From positions 1 to 64,000 of the forward strand of contig CAZXLK010000001.1 of the NCBI GenBank assembly GCA_964641775.1: 64,000 nt of DNA, given 5' to 3'. Positions 23,873 through 33,471 of the stretch are shown one piece after another. Under the pieces are notes generated by a model. It ran no database searches and was not told the DNA's origin. It saw only the letters and a list, made by a program, of their open reading frames with translations. This DNA comes from CAIPFQ01 sp964641775 (GTDB lineage: Bacteria; Chlamydiota; Chlamydiia; Chlamydiales; SM23-39). How positions within the stretch are numbered: position 1 is the first letter of the stretch; each line of letters begins with the position of its first letter. The position numbers and the translations under genes were made by a program.

Positions 23873-24138
23873 TTTTTCCTCCTTTAAGTGTAGGCAATTT
23901 TTAAGAAGAACCAATTTTGGCCTCTTTTGCAGGCGATCCTGCATTGCCTTACAAATTTAATTATACATTTCTTGTTAATTAATTCAATTCACTAATAACG
24001 ATTTTGTTTTACTTTTGATTATTTAAAAAATTAAAAATTCAGCTCAGAGATATCTGTGAAGCCAATTTTGATATGCACAAAAAAATAAGAAATTTTCTAA
24101 AATAAATCTAAAATCTGATATGATTAATGACAAAATCT

Positions 24139-24163
24139 TAAATCGTTTATTTATAACGATTTA
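24139..24163. promoter_or_regulatory. Inverted repeat ahead of rarA in an AT-rich gap
   Basis: The 333-base gap 23873-24205 carries no gene. The only clear structure is TAAATCGTT, seven bases, AACGATTTA, centred 55 bases before the rarA start. It may be an operator or a hairpin. The rest is AT-rich with no tRNA-like fold seen. Confidence 0.4.
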
Positions 24164-24205
24164 AAAATACTTGCAAAAATTTAAAGAACTTAAAGTTAAA
24201 AGCTT

Positions 24206-25465
24206 ATGGCACCTCTTAGCGAACAACTTCGACCAACCCAATTTGAAGAGATTGCAGGACAAAATCATCTAACAGGTGATCACGGATATATTACCAAAAT
24301 TATTCAAAGTAAACGGCCGGTTTCTCTTCTTTTGTTTGGCCCTCCCGGCTCTGGTAAAACAACAATTGCGAGAAATTATGCTGCAACATTTAACATCCCT
24401 TTTAAAATATTAAGCGCGGTTTTTAATTCCACAACCGAATTGAAAAAGATTTTAAAAGAAACTGGGGATCTTCCTCTTCTTTGTCAACAAACCCTCCTTT
24501 TTATCGATGAAATCCACCGCTACAACCGTGCTCAGCAAGATATCTTTCTTCCGTTTCTTGAAGATGGAAGTTTAATTCTAGTCGGTGCAACTACTGAAAA
24601 TCCCTCTTTTGCCTTGAATGGCGCTTTACTATCGAGGCTGAGAGTTCTCACCCTAAATCCACTAGATACCAATGCCTTAGAACAAATTCTTAGCCGTTAT
24701 GAAAAAAGAGTCCGTCCCCTTCCCCTCACTTCTCAATCAAGATCTTTCCTCATCTCCCAATCACAAGGAGACGGGCGCCATCTTTTAAATCTTGTTGAAA
24801 CCATCCAAGATGAAAAAGGACCACTTGATCTAGATGCCATATCCAATCTGATTCAAAAAAGACTTCCCCTTTATGATAAAGATAGAGAAGGCCATTACAA
24901 TCTCATTTCTGCGCTTCATAAATCGCTGCGGGGCTCTGATCCCGATGCAGCACTTTATTGGTTTGCTAGAATGCTAGATGGCGGCGAAGAGCCTTTATTT
25001 ATTGCGAGAAGGCTCATCCGAATGGCATCAGAAGATATTGGTTTGGCAGATCCAAATGCTCTTCCCCTTACAATCGCCGCGCAAGATGCATATCAAAGGT
25101 TAGGATCTCCCGAAGGAGAGCTTGCCCTTGCTGAGGCGGTAGTCTATCTCGCTTTATGCCCTAAAAGCAATGCGATCTATAAAGCGTATGGCAAAGCGCG
25201 AAAAGTTGCATCCGATACGGGACATCTGATGCCTCCTAAACATATCCTTAATGCTCCAACTCCTCTCATGAAAGAAATGGGCTATTCTGATGGCTACATT
25301 TATGATCCCGACACCCCTGAAGGCTTTTCGGGCCAGGACTATTTCCCCAAAGAATTGGGAAAGCAGGAATTTTACTCCCCAATCGAGCGGGGATTCGAGC
25401 GGGAAATGGGTAAGCGACTTGCCTATTTTAAAAAATTAAGTGCAAACCTTGCTTCCAATCAGTGA
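24206..25465 (+). CDS. rarA: Replication-associated recombination protein A (RarA/MgsA)
   Basis: 419 residues. It opens with PLSEQLRPTQFEEIAGQNHL, the standard RarA start. Walker A is LLFGPPGSGKTT (about 43-53), Walker B is LLFIDEIHRYNRAQQD, sensor-1 is VGATTENPSF, and the arginine-finger region is LLSRLRV. The C-terminal part includes IRMASEDIGLADPNAL and the tetramerisation domain up to KKLSANL. The AAA+ ATPase acts at stalled replication forks with SSB. Full length. Confidence 0.95.
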   Translation: MAPLSEQLRPTQFEEIAGQNHLTGDHGYITKIIQSKRPVSLLLFGPPGSGKTTIARNYAATFNIPFKILSAVFNSTTELKKILKETGDLPLLCQQTLLFIDEIHRYNRAQQDIFLPFLEDGSLILVGATTENPSFALNGALLSRLRVLTLNPLDTNALEQILSRYEKRVRPLPLTSQSRSFLISQSQGDGRHLLNLVETIQDEKGPLDLDAISNLIQKRLPLYDKDREGHYNLISALHKSLRGSDPDAALYWFARMLDGGEEPLFIARRLIRMASEDIGLADPNALPLTIAAQDAYQRLGSPEGELALAEAVVYLALCPKSNAIYKAYGKARKVASDTGHLMPPKHILNAPTPLMKEMGYSDGYIYDPDTPEGFSGQDYFPKELGKQEFYSPIERGFEREMGKRLAYFKKLSANLASNQ

Positions 25466-25486
25466 TCAGTTTATAGTAATCCCGCT

Positions 25487-26803
25487 ATGTTGGAATTGCC
25501 TACACTCCGTAAAAATAAAGTCAATCTTGCCGACTACAATATGGGGCAAGATATTGAAAATCGCATTCTCATGGCAGACTTTTCGGCCTTTGATATTGAA
25601 GTTTTAGAGGAAATTCTTTTCAGCCCCTTAAAAATCTCCTTAAAGAAATTCTTACGGGGATCCAAACCCAAAGAAGAGGCTTTGCAAAAACTGCAAAAGA
25701 CCTCTCTTTTTACAATCGATGATGATTTTATCCTTGTAGATAAAGAACTTAGGAAATACTTTGAGTTTCAAATCCTCCGTTTTGATCCCGACTTTAAACC
25801 CGACATGGAATTTCTCTCGGCTCTTCTTCGAAAAGTCCCTATCCATCATCTGCCCAACTGGTATTCCATTCCTCGATCCTCCAATAACATTTTCGAATCG
25901 ATTGTGGAAAAATATCTCCTCTCTCCCCAAATCTATCATCGGTATCTCTCAGAGCTTTGTTTCCAAGACCAAAAAATCCATTCCATCATTTCCGATCTAT
26001 TTCAAGCTCCTGAGTTTAAATTGGTTTCTAGCGATGTGATTGAAAAATACAACCTAGAGCGGCGCGAATATGAAGAGATCATGCTACTTCTTGAATTCAA
26101 TTTCATTGGATCCGCCTCTTTTGAGAAAAAAGATGATCATTGGATTGAAATAGTCACCCCTTTTTACGAGTGGCAAGAATACCTCCGTTTTCTCAAGAAT
26201 ACAGAAGCTCCTGCAGTGCCAAACATCAAATCCTCTACATCGGATTTTGCATTTATCGATGAAATGGCCCACACCCTAGAAGAGGCCTTAAAAAAACCTC
26301 TTCCTCTTACCAAAACACCTTCCACGGCAATCCAAAAACTTTTGGAAGTTGAGCTTGCTGCAACCGATAAAAAGAACTTAAAACCTACAGAATCATCTAA
26401 ATCTTGGCTTAAATCATCTCGTGAAGATCAAGCTCTTTATCTCTATCGCCACCCCAAAAACCGCCTCCTCAACTCCTCCATCTCTCCCCAAATTGCAACT
26501 GAAAGAAACGTTCGGGAAGCTGAAAAATCGATCAAGCGGGCCTTGCATGGGAATTGGGTCTATTTCGATGATTTTATTAAAGGGGTAACCGTCACACTCA
26601 GCGAACATTCTGTAATTATGCTCCAGCGAACGGGAAAGCATTGGAAATATACTCTTCCGGTTTATACTGAAAGTGAGAAAGAATTTATAAAGGCCGTGAT
26701 TTTCGAGTGGCTTTTCGAAATGGGAATGGTGAAAATAGCAAATCATCTAGGTAAAGACTGCTTTGCAGTCACCCCATTTGGAAAATTCTTCTTTGAGGAA
26801 TAG
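25487..26803 (+). CDS. Hypothetical protein between rarA and terC
   Basis: 438 residues, soluble, with no signal or membrane segment. The N-terminal 230 residues are mixed alpha/beta (LEEILFSPLKISLKKFLRG and FEFQILRFDPDFKP). A charged linker at about 290-320 follows, then a C-terminal domain (YFDDFIKGVTVTLSEHSVIML ... KEFIKAVIFEWLFEMGMVKIANHLGKDCFAVTPFGKFFFEE). This last part has the look of a winged-helix domain. I do not recognise a named family. It is downstream of rarA by 21 bases, likely co-transcribed. Confidence 0.8.
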   Translation: MLELPTLRKNKVNLADYNMGQDIENRILMADFSAFDIEVLEEILFSPLKISLKKFLRGSKPKEEALQKLQKTSLFTIDDDFILVDKELRKYFEFQILRFDPDFKPDMEFLSALLRKVPIHHLPNWYSIPRSSNNIFESIVEKYLLSPQIYHRYLSELCFQDQKIHSIISDLFQAPEFKLVSSDVIEKYNLERREYEEIMLLLEFNFIGSASFEKKDDHWIEIVTPFYEWQEYLRFLKNTEAPAVPNIKSSTSDFAFIDEMAHTLEEALKKPLPLTKTPSTAIQKLLEVELAATDKKNLKPTESSKSWLKSSREDQALYLYRHPKNRLLNSSISPQIATERNVREAEKSIKRALHGNWVYFDDFIKGVTVTLSEHSVIMLQRTGKHWKYTLPVYTESEKEFIKAVIFEWLFEMGMVKIANHLGKDCFAVTPFGKFFFEE

Positions 26804-26813
26804 CGTATTACAG

Positions 26814-27488
26814 ATGTTTGGACAAACCTTTTCTGTATCAGATATCCCTAAAGTTTTGATTTTGGCATTTTTGGAAATCCTTCTTTCCATGGACAATGCC
26901 ATTATTCTTGGGCTCATTGCAAGCAAGTTGCCTCAAAGGCTGAGATCTCGAGCCCTTTTTACCGGTTTTGTCTCAGCTTGGGTCTTACGTATCATTGCTA
27001 TTTTGGGACTTTCCTATTTTTTGCAATACCTTTGGATACAAGTCTTTGGAGGACTTTATCTCATCTATTTAGCCGTAAAATATTTTTTTAAGAAAAAAGA
27101 TCATAGCGGCCTTCTCCCTAAACCTAAGGTCAATTTTTGGACAGCAGTCCTAATGATTGAGCTTTTCGATCTTGCATTTGCCATGGATTCCATTGTGTCA
27201 GGTCTTGCATTTATAGCCGGGCCGGGAGAACCAGTCCTCTTCCATCCAAAAATCTGGATCGTCTATCTAGGAGGCATGATCGGTGTTTTTTTCATCCGTT
27301 ATACCTCGCAGATCTTTAGCACATTTCTGATCCGCTTTCCTAGATTAGAAACGGCCGCCTATATGATGATCGGATGGATTGGGTTAAAACTCATTTGCAC
27401 AGCCCTAGCATTTACTTTCCCTTATTTTGATCTCGTTTTTTGGACGGGTCTTGTACTATTCTTCCTGCTAGGATTTTTGTATGAGTAA
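26814..27488 (+). CDS. TerC-family integral membrane protein
   Basis: 224 residues from the ATG at 26814; an in-frame TTG at 26763 would overlap the upstream gene. Seven or so membrane helices, with the family's acidic intramembrane motifs EILLSMDNAIILGLI and MIELFDLAFAMDSIVSGLAFI, where the Asp residues are thought to bind metal. TerC/Alx proteins are tied to manganese export and to tellurite resistance. It overlaps the smpB start by eight bases, indicating an operon. Confidence 0.9.
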   Translation: MFGQTFSVSDIPKVLILAFLEILLSMDNAIILGLIASKLPQRLRSRALFTGFVSAWVLRIIAILGLSYFLQYLWIQVFGGLYLIYLAVKYFFKKKDHSGLLPKPKVNFWTAVLMIELFDLAFAMDSIVSGLAFIAGPGEPVLFHPKIWIVYLGGMIGVFFIRYTSQIFSTFLIRFPRLETAAYMMIGWIGLKLICTALAFTFPYFDLVFWTGLVLFFLLGFLYE

Positions 27489-27933
27489 ACCCGAAAATGA
27501 ACTCGTTTCCAATCGGCGTGCCTTTCATGATTATGAAATTTTAGATACGTATGAAGCCGGAATTGTTCTTCTTGGCACCGAAATTAAATCGCTGCGCAAT
27601 CATGGAGGCTCTCTCCAAGATGCCTACATTGATCTAAAAGGGGGCGAGCCTTGGCTCATTAATTCCAGCATTGCCCCTTATTCCTTCGGCAATGTCTTCA
27701 ACCATGAAGATAGGCGCCCCCGAAAGCTTTTGATGCATAAAGGCGAAATTGCCAAGCTCCGCAAGCAAGTAGCAGAAAAAGGACTTACCCTAATCCCCCT
27801 TGCTATCTATCTCAATAAAAAAGGGATTGCCAAAGTCCGTCTAGCAGTGGCCAAAGGAAAGAAGCTTTACGACAAACGGGCCGCCCTAAAAGAAAAGCAA
27901 ATCAAACGATCCCTGCAGCGCGAAGAGGAATAA
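27481..27933 (+). CDS. smpB: SsrA-binding protein SmpB
   Basis: 150 residues, the standard length. Conserved opening NRRAFHDYEILDTYEAGIVLLGTEIKSLR, then SLQDAYIDLKGGEPWLINSSIAPYSFGNVFNHEDRRPRKLL, and the basic tail KKLYDKRAALKEKQIKRSLQREEE. It binds tmRNA for trans-translation and rescue of stalled ribosomes. The tmRNA gene is not in this window. It overlaps the terC stop and is followed by dnaN, as in chlamydial genomes. Confidence 0.97.
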   Translation: MSKPENELVSNRRAFHDYEILDTYEAGIVLLGTEIKSLRNHGGSLQDAYIDLKGGEPWLINSSIAPYSFGNVFNHEDRRPRKLLMHKGEIAKLRKQVAEKGLTLIPLAIYLNKKGIAKVRLAVAKGKKLYDKRAALKEKQIKRSLQREEE

Positions 27934-28034
27934 ACAAAACGCAAATGTTCACGGGAGTGAGGAGAATTCCAATTGCTCCTTGACGAGAAGAAGTACAATC
28001 ATTTATTTTGCTATCATCAATTTTGAGGGGAACC

Positions 28035-29168
28035 ATGAAAGTAGTCATCGCTAAAGCCGATCTCGTCAATATCATTGCGAAAATCCAAAATATCGTACCG
28101 GCAAAACCTGCCATTCCTATTCTTGCCAATGTGCTTTTAGAAGCAGTCGATGATCAGCTCATTGTCAGCGCAACCGATTTGACAGTAAGCATACGGTGCT
28201 TTAGCCCGGCAAAAGTGATCGAAGAAGGATCGATCGCCCTTCCTGCCCGGAGATTTTTTCAGCTCATCCGAGAGCTCACTGCCCCACAAGTCAAAATTAC
28301 GGCAGAAACCAATGAAACTGCTGAGATCACAACAGGAACTTCCGTTTTCAAAATCAATGGGATGAATAAATCTGAATTTCCCCATCTTCCCGATTTAGCA
28401 GGTTCGCCTGAGCTCCAACTCGGCAAATCAACTTTGAAAGAAATGCTTTCCAAAACAGTCTTTGCTGCAGCTAAAGAAGACAGCCGTTTTACGTTAAATG
28501 GCGTCCAACTGCAAGTCGCAGGACAAAAAGCAACCTTCATTGGCACGGATGGGAAAAGACTCTCGAAAATTGCAGCCCCTGTTGCCATTGACCCTGCAAT
28601 GCAAGGCTCTTACATCATTCCACTTAAAGCAGTTGAAGAAATGATCAAAATCTTGGATGACTCTGAAACTGCTGCAACCTTGACAGTTGCCTATGACAAA
28701 GTCTCTTTGGAAACAGGATCGCTCACACTGATTTCCAAACTCCTTGCCGGCCAATATCCCGATGTCGATCGGGTCATTCCGGAAAAAGTGGTAAGTAGAT
28801 TTTCCATGCATCGAGAAGAGCTCATGGCCCTTCTTCGCCAAGTATCTCTATTTACGTCGGATACGAGCAACTCCGTCCGCTTTAGCTTTGAAACAGGCCA
28901 GCTCCACTTAACTGCTTTAAGCCATGAAATCGGCGAAGGGCGGGTAAGTATGCCTGTCGATTATTCAGGACCAAAGCTCGATATTGCATTCAATCCCTAC
29001 TTTTTCCTCGACATTCTTCGCCATAGCAAAGATGAAACGATCCGCTTTGGATTGAATGATGCCCATAATCCCGGCATTGTTACCGATTCAACCAACGCCC
29101 TTTTTGTCATCATGCCCATGCGGCTCAATGAAAGCCCCCCTCCTGCCGTTGTAAATGCCGCAACTTAA
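28035..29168 (+). CDS. dnaN: DNA polymerase III beta sliding clamp
   Basis: 377 residues from the ATG at 28035, preceded by GAGGGG; an upstream in-frame start is rejected. Typical clamp sequence: MKVVIAKADLVNIIAKIQNI, KPAIPILANVLLEA, DSRFTLNGVQLQV, GTDGKRLSKI and a C-terminal LFVIMPMRL. It is a dimeric ring that tethers polymerase III to DNA. The end overlaps recF by 14 bases, so the dnaN-recF pair is coupled. Confidence 0.97.
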   Translation: MKVVIAKADLVNIIAKIQNIVPAKPAIPILANVLLEAVDDQLIVSATDLTVSIRCFSPAKVIEEGSIALPARRFFQLIRELTAPQVKITAETNETAEITTGTSVFKINGMNKSEFPHLPDLAGSPELQLGKSTLKEMLSKTVFAAAKEDSRFTLNGVQLQVAGQKATFIGTDGKRLSKIAAPVAIDPAMQGSYIIPLKAVEEMIKILDDSETAATLTVAYDKVSLETGSLTLISKLLAGQYPDVDRVIPEKVVSRFSMHREELMALLRQVSLFTSDTSNSVRFSFETGQLHLTALSHEIGEGRVSMPVDYSGPKLDIAFNPYFFLDILRHSKDETIRFGLNDAHNPGIVTDSTNALFVIMPMRLNESPPPAVVNAAT

Positions 29169-30213
29169 ATCTCTTTATTTGCGCAATTTTCGCAATTTCG
29201 ATCAGGTTGAAATTGCCTTTTCCCCAGGTATTAACATCATCTGGGGCAATAATGCAGCAGGCAAAACAAATCTTCTCGAAGCGATTTCTCTTCTTGCAAT
29301 GGGAAGATCTTTCCGGACGCAGCATCTATCGGAATTGATTCGAGAGGGCGAGTCTTTCTTTTTTCTTGCGGCGGAAATTCTTCTGGCCCAAGTGACCCAT
29401 TCGATAAAACTCAACTTTGATGGACAAAACAAAAAGCTGCAGATCGATTCTACAACGTTTAGTTCCTTCAATCCTCTTTTAGGAACTCTTCCTTTAGTCC
29501 TCCACTCCCCTGCCGATTCTGAGCTCATTTCAGGCTCTCCTACCTATCGACGCCGTTTCCTTAACCTCCATCTTGCACAAAGCGATCCCATCTATATTCA
29601 CCATTTCTCCCGCTTTTGGAGGGCCATGAAGCAAAGAAATGCCTTGCTTCGCACCCAAAAAATGGAAGAAATTGCACTTTGGGAAGAAGAAATGGCCCGC
29701 TCCGCAAATTATATCTACCAGAAAAGACATGAGCTAGTCTCCGAGCTCAAAGCTCCTCTAACCACTCATGGAAATGAGCTCATTTCCCGCGAGATGCATG
29801 AGATACGCTATCACCCCTCTTCTCCTGACAATTATTTGGAAATTCTTAAAAAAAACCGAAAGCGCGACTCAGAGTTGGGACTTACGACAGCGGGGCCTCA
29901 TCGAGATGATCTCTCTTTTTGGATTGGAAATGCTCCGGCAAAAACCTTTGCAAGCGAAGGGCAGAAAAAAACAGCAGCTGCTGCCCTCAAACTGGCCGAA
30001 TGGGATAGGTTAGCGCATCGCCTCGCCATCCAGCCTCTCATGGCCGTCGATGATATCGGCCTTGCCTTAGACCCAACGAGACAAACCCAATTTCAAACCA
30101 AGCTTGAAAATCTTTCCCAAGTTTTCATCACAACCCCCTATCCACCTAAGGACCAAGGTTCTCATATTCAAATACACCAGGGAAAAATTATCCCATCCCG
30201 CACTCTTTTTTGA
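29155..30213 (+). CDS. recF: DNA replication and repair protein RecF
   Basis: 352 residues. Walker A GNNAAGKTN follows LRNFRNFDQVEIAFSPGINIIW; the conserved TTAGPHRDDL is present, then the signature SEGQKKTAAAALKLAEW and Walker B LMAVDDIGLALD. RecF loads RecA at single-strand gaps with RecO and RecR. Walker B reads DDIGLALD rather than the common DDVxSELD, so the usual catalytic Glu is replaced by Ala; a mild oddity. The gene starts inside the end of dnaN. Confidence 0.95.
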   Translation: MPQLKSLYLRNFRNFDQVEIAFSPGINIIWGNNAAGKTNLLEAISLLAMGRSFRTQHLSELIREGESFFFLAAEILLAQVTHSIKLNFDGQNKKLQIDSTTFSSFNPLLGTLPLVLHSPADSELISGSPTYRRRFLNLHLAQSDPIYIHHFSRFWRAMKQRNALLRTQKMEEIALWEEEMARSANYIYQKRHELVSELKAPLTTHGNELISREMHEIRYHPSSPDNYLEILKKNRKRDSELGLTTAGPHRDDLSFWIGNAPAKTFASEGQKKTAAAALKLAEWDRLAHRLAIQPLMAVDDIGLALDPTRQTQFQTKLENLSQVFITTPYPPKDQGSHIQIHQGKIIPSRTLF

Positions 30214-30216
30214 GAG

Positions 30217-31827
30217 TCATTTGGCGAATTGATTTTCGGTCGATTTTACTCCACTTGCGCCGGTCGATGATCGATAATCGGTGACAGCGTCTTGCTGGGC
30301 GCCGATGAGCTCAACGCCTGACCATTTTTGATGCGTGAGCACATCTACTTTTGCATCGCGCTCTTTTCTCTGAATATTCTCTACATAGGCTAGCATTTTT
30401 CTTTCTGCAAAATCCTTTGCAAAGGTTTTAGCAAATAGAGCATCGCCATGAAACCCTGCCAAAGTGATGAATTGCCAGACATAGCCAAGCGCGCCAAGCT
30501 GATCTTGATAGGCTGCAATTTCATGATCGCTCATCCCAAACTTATCCCAGTTAAAGGAAGGAGAAAGATTATAGGCTAAAAATTTATTGGGGAAAACTTG
30601 GTGGACGCCATGAGCAAATCTTGAAGCCTCCTCAATGAAAGGCGCTGCCGTTTCCATCCACAGCATATCCGCGTAAGGGGCAAAAGCTATGCCTCTAGCA
30701 ATGCCCATCTCCACTCCCCCTTTGATCTGATAATAGCCTTCAAAAGTACGGGGAATTTCCCAGTCCCAAGCAATTTCTACACCGAGTTCTTTGGCAAGGG
30801 CCACCGCCTCTTTATGGGAAAGAGTGTTCGCCCTCTTCCACCTTCTCAAAAGCTCCCCTTCTAAATTTTCGGATACGGCATCAAAATAGGTTTTTAAGTC
30901 GGCCTCTTTGAACCAATCAGCCACGACTGCCTCGATCTCCTCTTTTTCCGCTTGACCCAAGTTCCGGATCACCTCTGCAAGAGCAGGGAGTTTTATATTG
31001 CACGTTCCAAGAATGAAAGGATGATCCCTTGGATCAATATTTGTATCGAGAAGAGTCGCCCCTTCTGCATCTGTTCGGGCTACAATGAGAAGATCGGATC
31101 CCATGATATCTGCTTGAAGCCGCGCTGCAATAAGCCGATCGCAATGCTCCTGCGTTGAGACGAGCACCTTGCCCGACATGTGGCCACATTTTTTTGTGCC
31201 CGGTTTTTGGTCTTCCAAATGGATCCCGGCAGCTCCCCTTTGAATGAACATTTTGGTTAGCTTCATGACAGCCGATAGGCCTCCATGCCCTGTGTCGGCA
31301 TCAGCGATGATAGGACGAAGATAATCAAGTGCGGGTTTGGCCTCTCTTTCAGCTGCCGTCATCCGCCATCTATTTTCTCTTTGTTTGCGATCGTGAAATC
31401 TTTGTGCTTGGAAAAGCTGCTCCACTTTATTGGGAACGGTATCCATCGGGTAATCGGCAAAATCAGGCCCCGGTTCATTCGATGTGGAAGCTGTGGATGA
31501 GCATTGCCATCCGCTTACGTAAATGCTTGTCAAATGCTCTGCCATCTCAATGACTTGGATCGGGTCTAGCGCGCCAAAAGTGTGGGAATAACTCCCCTCT
31601 TTTTGCATTTTCTTGAACATTAGCCATGCTTTTTTTGCCATGGCACTTGAAGGATACTCTTGATGGATGCTCTCTCTTAATGCAGCGACTTTTTGAGCAG
31701 TATAAGGTCTTCGAATGTCTGAATGACGCTCTTCTTTCCACCAAGAAGCGATTTTTTCAGGTGCATGTTGATCAAGCCCATCTTCGGCATAAACGAATAG
31801 GGCAAAGCAAAGGATTAGAAATTTCAT
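30217..31827 (-). CDS. Isocitrate lyase with N-terminal signal peptide
   Basis: 536 residues, longer than the typical bacterial 430 and resembling fungal/plant-type lyases with an inserted segment. The catalytic signature KKCGH is at 212-216, with metal-binding IIADADTGHGG before it and LLIVARTDAEGATLLDTNID after it. Residues 1-14, MKFLILCFALFVYA, form a good Sec signal peptide ahead of the normal start EKIASWWKEE. It would cleave isocitrate to glyoxylate and succinate outside the cytoplasm, which is unexpected. It is the first of five adjacent signal-peptide genes. Enzyme identity is secure; export is predicted. Confidence 0.93.
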   Translation of the reverse strand: MKFLILCFALFVYAEDGLDQHAPEKIASWWKEERHSDIRRPYTAQKVAALRESIHQEYPSSAMAKKAWLMFKKMQKEGSYSHTFGALDPIQVIEMAEHLTSIYVSGWQCSSTASTSNEPGPDFADYPMDTVPNKVEQLFQAQRFHDRKQRENRWRMTAAEREAKPALDYLRPIIADADTGHGGLSAVMKLTKMFIQRGAAGIHLEDQKPGTKKCGHMSGKVLVSTQEHCDRLIAARLQADIMGSDLLIVARTDAEGATLLDTNIDPRDHPFILGTCNIKLPALAEVIRNLGQAEKEEIEAVVADWFKEADLKTYFDAVSENLEGELLRRWKRANTLSHKEAVALAKELGVEIAWDWEIPRTFEGYYQIKGGVEMGIARGIAFAPYADMLWMETAAPFIEEASRFAHGVHQVFPNKFLAYNLSPSFNWDKFGMSDHEIAAYQDQLGALGYVWQFITLAGFHGDALFAKTFAKDFAERKMLAYVENIQRKERDAKVDVLTHQKWSGVELIGAQQDAVTDYRSSTGASGVKSTENQFAK

Positions 31828-31896
31828 AGTCAGTGAATATCGATGAAGGAAATATTTTGCGTCAAATAAAAAAATCTGTTAACGAAAAGGTTAGCT

Positions 31897-32508
31897 ATGA
31901 GAATAACCCTTCTTCTTCTACTTCTTCAAGTGGGATTCGGGCTCACTCCTGATGATGCCTTAAAAAGGCTAATGGATGGAAACGGACGCTACATAAAGGA
32001 TGCCTTGCAACATCCAAATCGCACATCAGAAAGAAGAGAAGCCACAACCGCAAAACAATTTCCATACGCAGTGATCGTTGGCTGCTCCGATTCTAGGGTA
32101 GCTCCTGAAATCATTTTTGATGAAGGAGTCGGAGATCTTTTTGTTGTAAGGGTGGCCGGAAATGTAATAGGGCAAATAGAACAAGAAAGCATCCAATATG
32201 CTGTGCAAGTGCTCGGCTCTGTTTTCATCCTGGTGTTGGGACATGAAAATTGTGGCGCTGTTCAAGCAGTAGTGGATGGAAAAACCGAAACAATTCCCGC
32301 AATCGCATCGATCATCGAGCCTGCAATCCAAGATGCAAAGGAAGAAAAAGCAAAGGATCTTCTTGCCTCTTCGATCAAAGAAAATGCCATTCATATGAAA
32401 GATCTTATTTTACAATCTTCTGTGATTAAGAGTTTTGTAGACAAGAAAAAAGTTGCCCTGCAACCAGCCTATTATAATTTACAAACCGGAAAAGTAGACC
32501 TACTTTAG
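31897..32508 (+). CDS. Exported beta-class carbonic anhydrase
   Basis: 203 residues. After a signal peptide (MRITLLLLLLQVGFG) comes the beta-class core: Cys63-Ser-Asp-Ser-Arg (VGCSDSRVAPEIIFDEG), VVRVAGNV, and His116-x-x-Cys119 (LGHENCGAVQAV). These are the zinc ligands and Asp-Arg dyad. It hydrates CO2 to bicarbonate, here predicted in the periplasm or secreted. It diverges from the isocitrate lyase and is followed after three bases by the exonuclease/phosphatase-family gene, so those two form an operon. Confidence 0.92.
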   Translation: MRITLLLLLLQVGFGLTPDDALKRLMDGNGRYIKDALQHPNRTSERREATTAKQFPYAVIVGCSDSRVAPEIIFDEGVGDLFVVRVAGNVIGQIEQESIQYAVQVLGSVFILVLGHENCGAVQAVVDGKTETIPAIASIIEPAIQDAKEEKAKDLLASSIKENAIHMKDLILQSSVIKSFVDKKKVALQPAYYNLQTGKVDLL

Positions 32509-32511
32509 AAA

Positions 32512-33471
32512 ATGTTAGCATTCTCCGTTTTTTTAGTTTCCTCATTTTTTCTTTTTGGATCTGTTGAGAACTCAATCACTTCTCTCATAGACAAAAAAAT
32601 CAAGATCACTTCTTCAAAAAAATATACACAGAATCATTTTCAAGAGATGGTTCATGCGATAGAAAAAAAAGAAAATAAGCTTCGCATCGTAACCTACAAC
32701 ATGCTCATGGAGAAATTCGATAAATCTCACGAAGAGGTCCATCATTGGGCGAAACGGTTGCCAAGGATCGTAGAGCTAATTGTTGAAATGGATGCCGATG
32801 TCATTGGAACTCAGGAGTTAGATGCAAAGCAAGCCCGTGAGCTGATGGCGCATCTTCAAACTTATGAGTTTTTTGGAAAACCTAATAGAGAAGGAGAATA
32901 CAAGGGAATTTTATACCGCAGATCGAGACTTGAGCTATTGGAAGGCAAATATTATGTGATCCAAGGATCGAAAGCAGGTCTTACGAAGGTGTTGTTATTG
33001 GATAAAAAAACGGGCAAAAAATTCTCTCTTCTCAATACCCACTTTGCTTTTAGCGGAGGTCCGGATAAAAGGGAGCTCGAAACTAAATTTGTCATCAAGA
33101 AGATGGAAGAAATATCAAAAGAAATGCCGGTATTATTTGTTGGGGATTTAAATACCTTTCCCAATTGGCGTGAATTCAGTTTTCCTGCTTATGATGGACC
33201 TTCTATCCACCAAATGTTTATTAAAGCCGGCTTTTGGAATGCCGAAGATGTGGCCCTTTTTGGACACCTTGGCCCAATTTCCACATTTACCAATGCTCCT
33301 CCTTCCACCACCTCATTTCGAGGATTCGGCTCTCCCGGTGTTATCTTAGATCATATCTATGTCTCAGATGGAGTTGTGGTGCTCATTCATGCTGTAGAGA
33401 CAGGGACAGTTGATGGGCATTTCCCCTCTGATCATATGCCTGTCATCGCCGACATTTTATTGAGTCGATAG
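32512..33471 (+). CDS. Exported endonuclease/exonuclease/phosphatase-family protein
   Basis: 319 residues. Signal peptide MLAFSVFLVSSFFLFGSV, then a EEP fold with all key motifs: LRIVTYNMLME, VIGTQELDA (metal-binding Glu), LLNTHFAFSGG, FVGDLNTFPN (Asp/Asn), ILDHIYVSD and FPSDHMPVIADI (catalytic Asp-His). Relatives include nucleases, sphingomyelinases and inositol-phosphate phosphatases, so substrate is open. Secreted phosphatase or nuclease action on the host is plausible. Its end overlaps the converging glycosyltransferase gene by 29 bases. Confidence 0.88.
   Translation: MLAFSVFLVSSFFLFGSVENSITSLIDKKIKITSSKKYTQNHFQEMVHAIEKKENKLRIVTYNMLMEKFDKSHEEVHHWAKRLPRIVELIVEMDADVIGTQELDAKQARELMAHLQTYEFFGKPNREGEYKGILYRRSRLELLEGKYYVIQGSKAGLTKVLLLDKKTGKKFSLLNTHFAFSGGPDKRELETKFVIKKMEEISKEMPVLFVGDLNTFPNWREFSFPAYDGPSIHQMFIKAGFWNAEDVALFGHLGPISTFTNAPPSTTSFRGFGSPGVILDHIYVSDGVVVLIHAVETGTVDGHFPSDHMPVIADILLSR

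Noticed and set aside
23873..24205. Small RNA or tRNA gene in the AT-rich gap
   Set aside because: No tRNA-like arms were found; only one short inverted repeat is visible.
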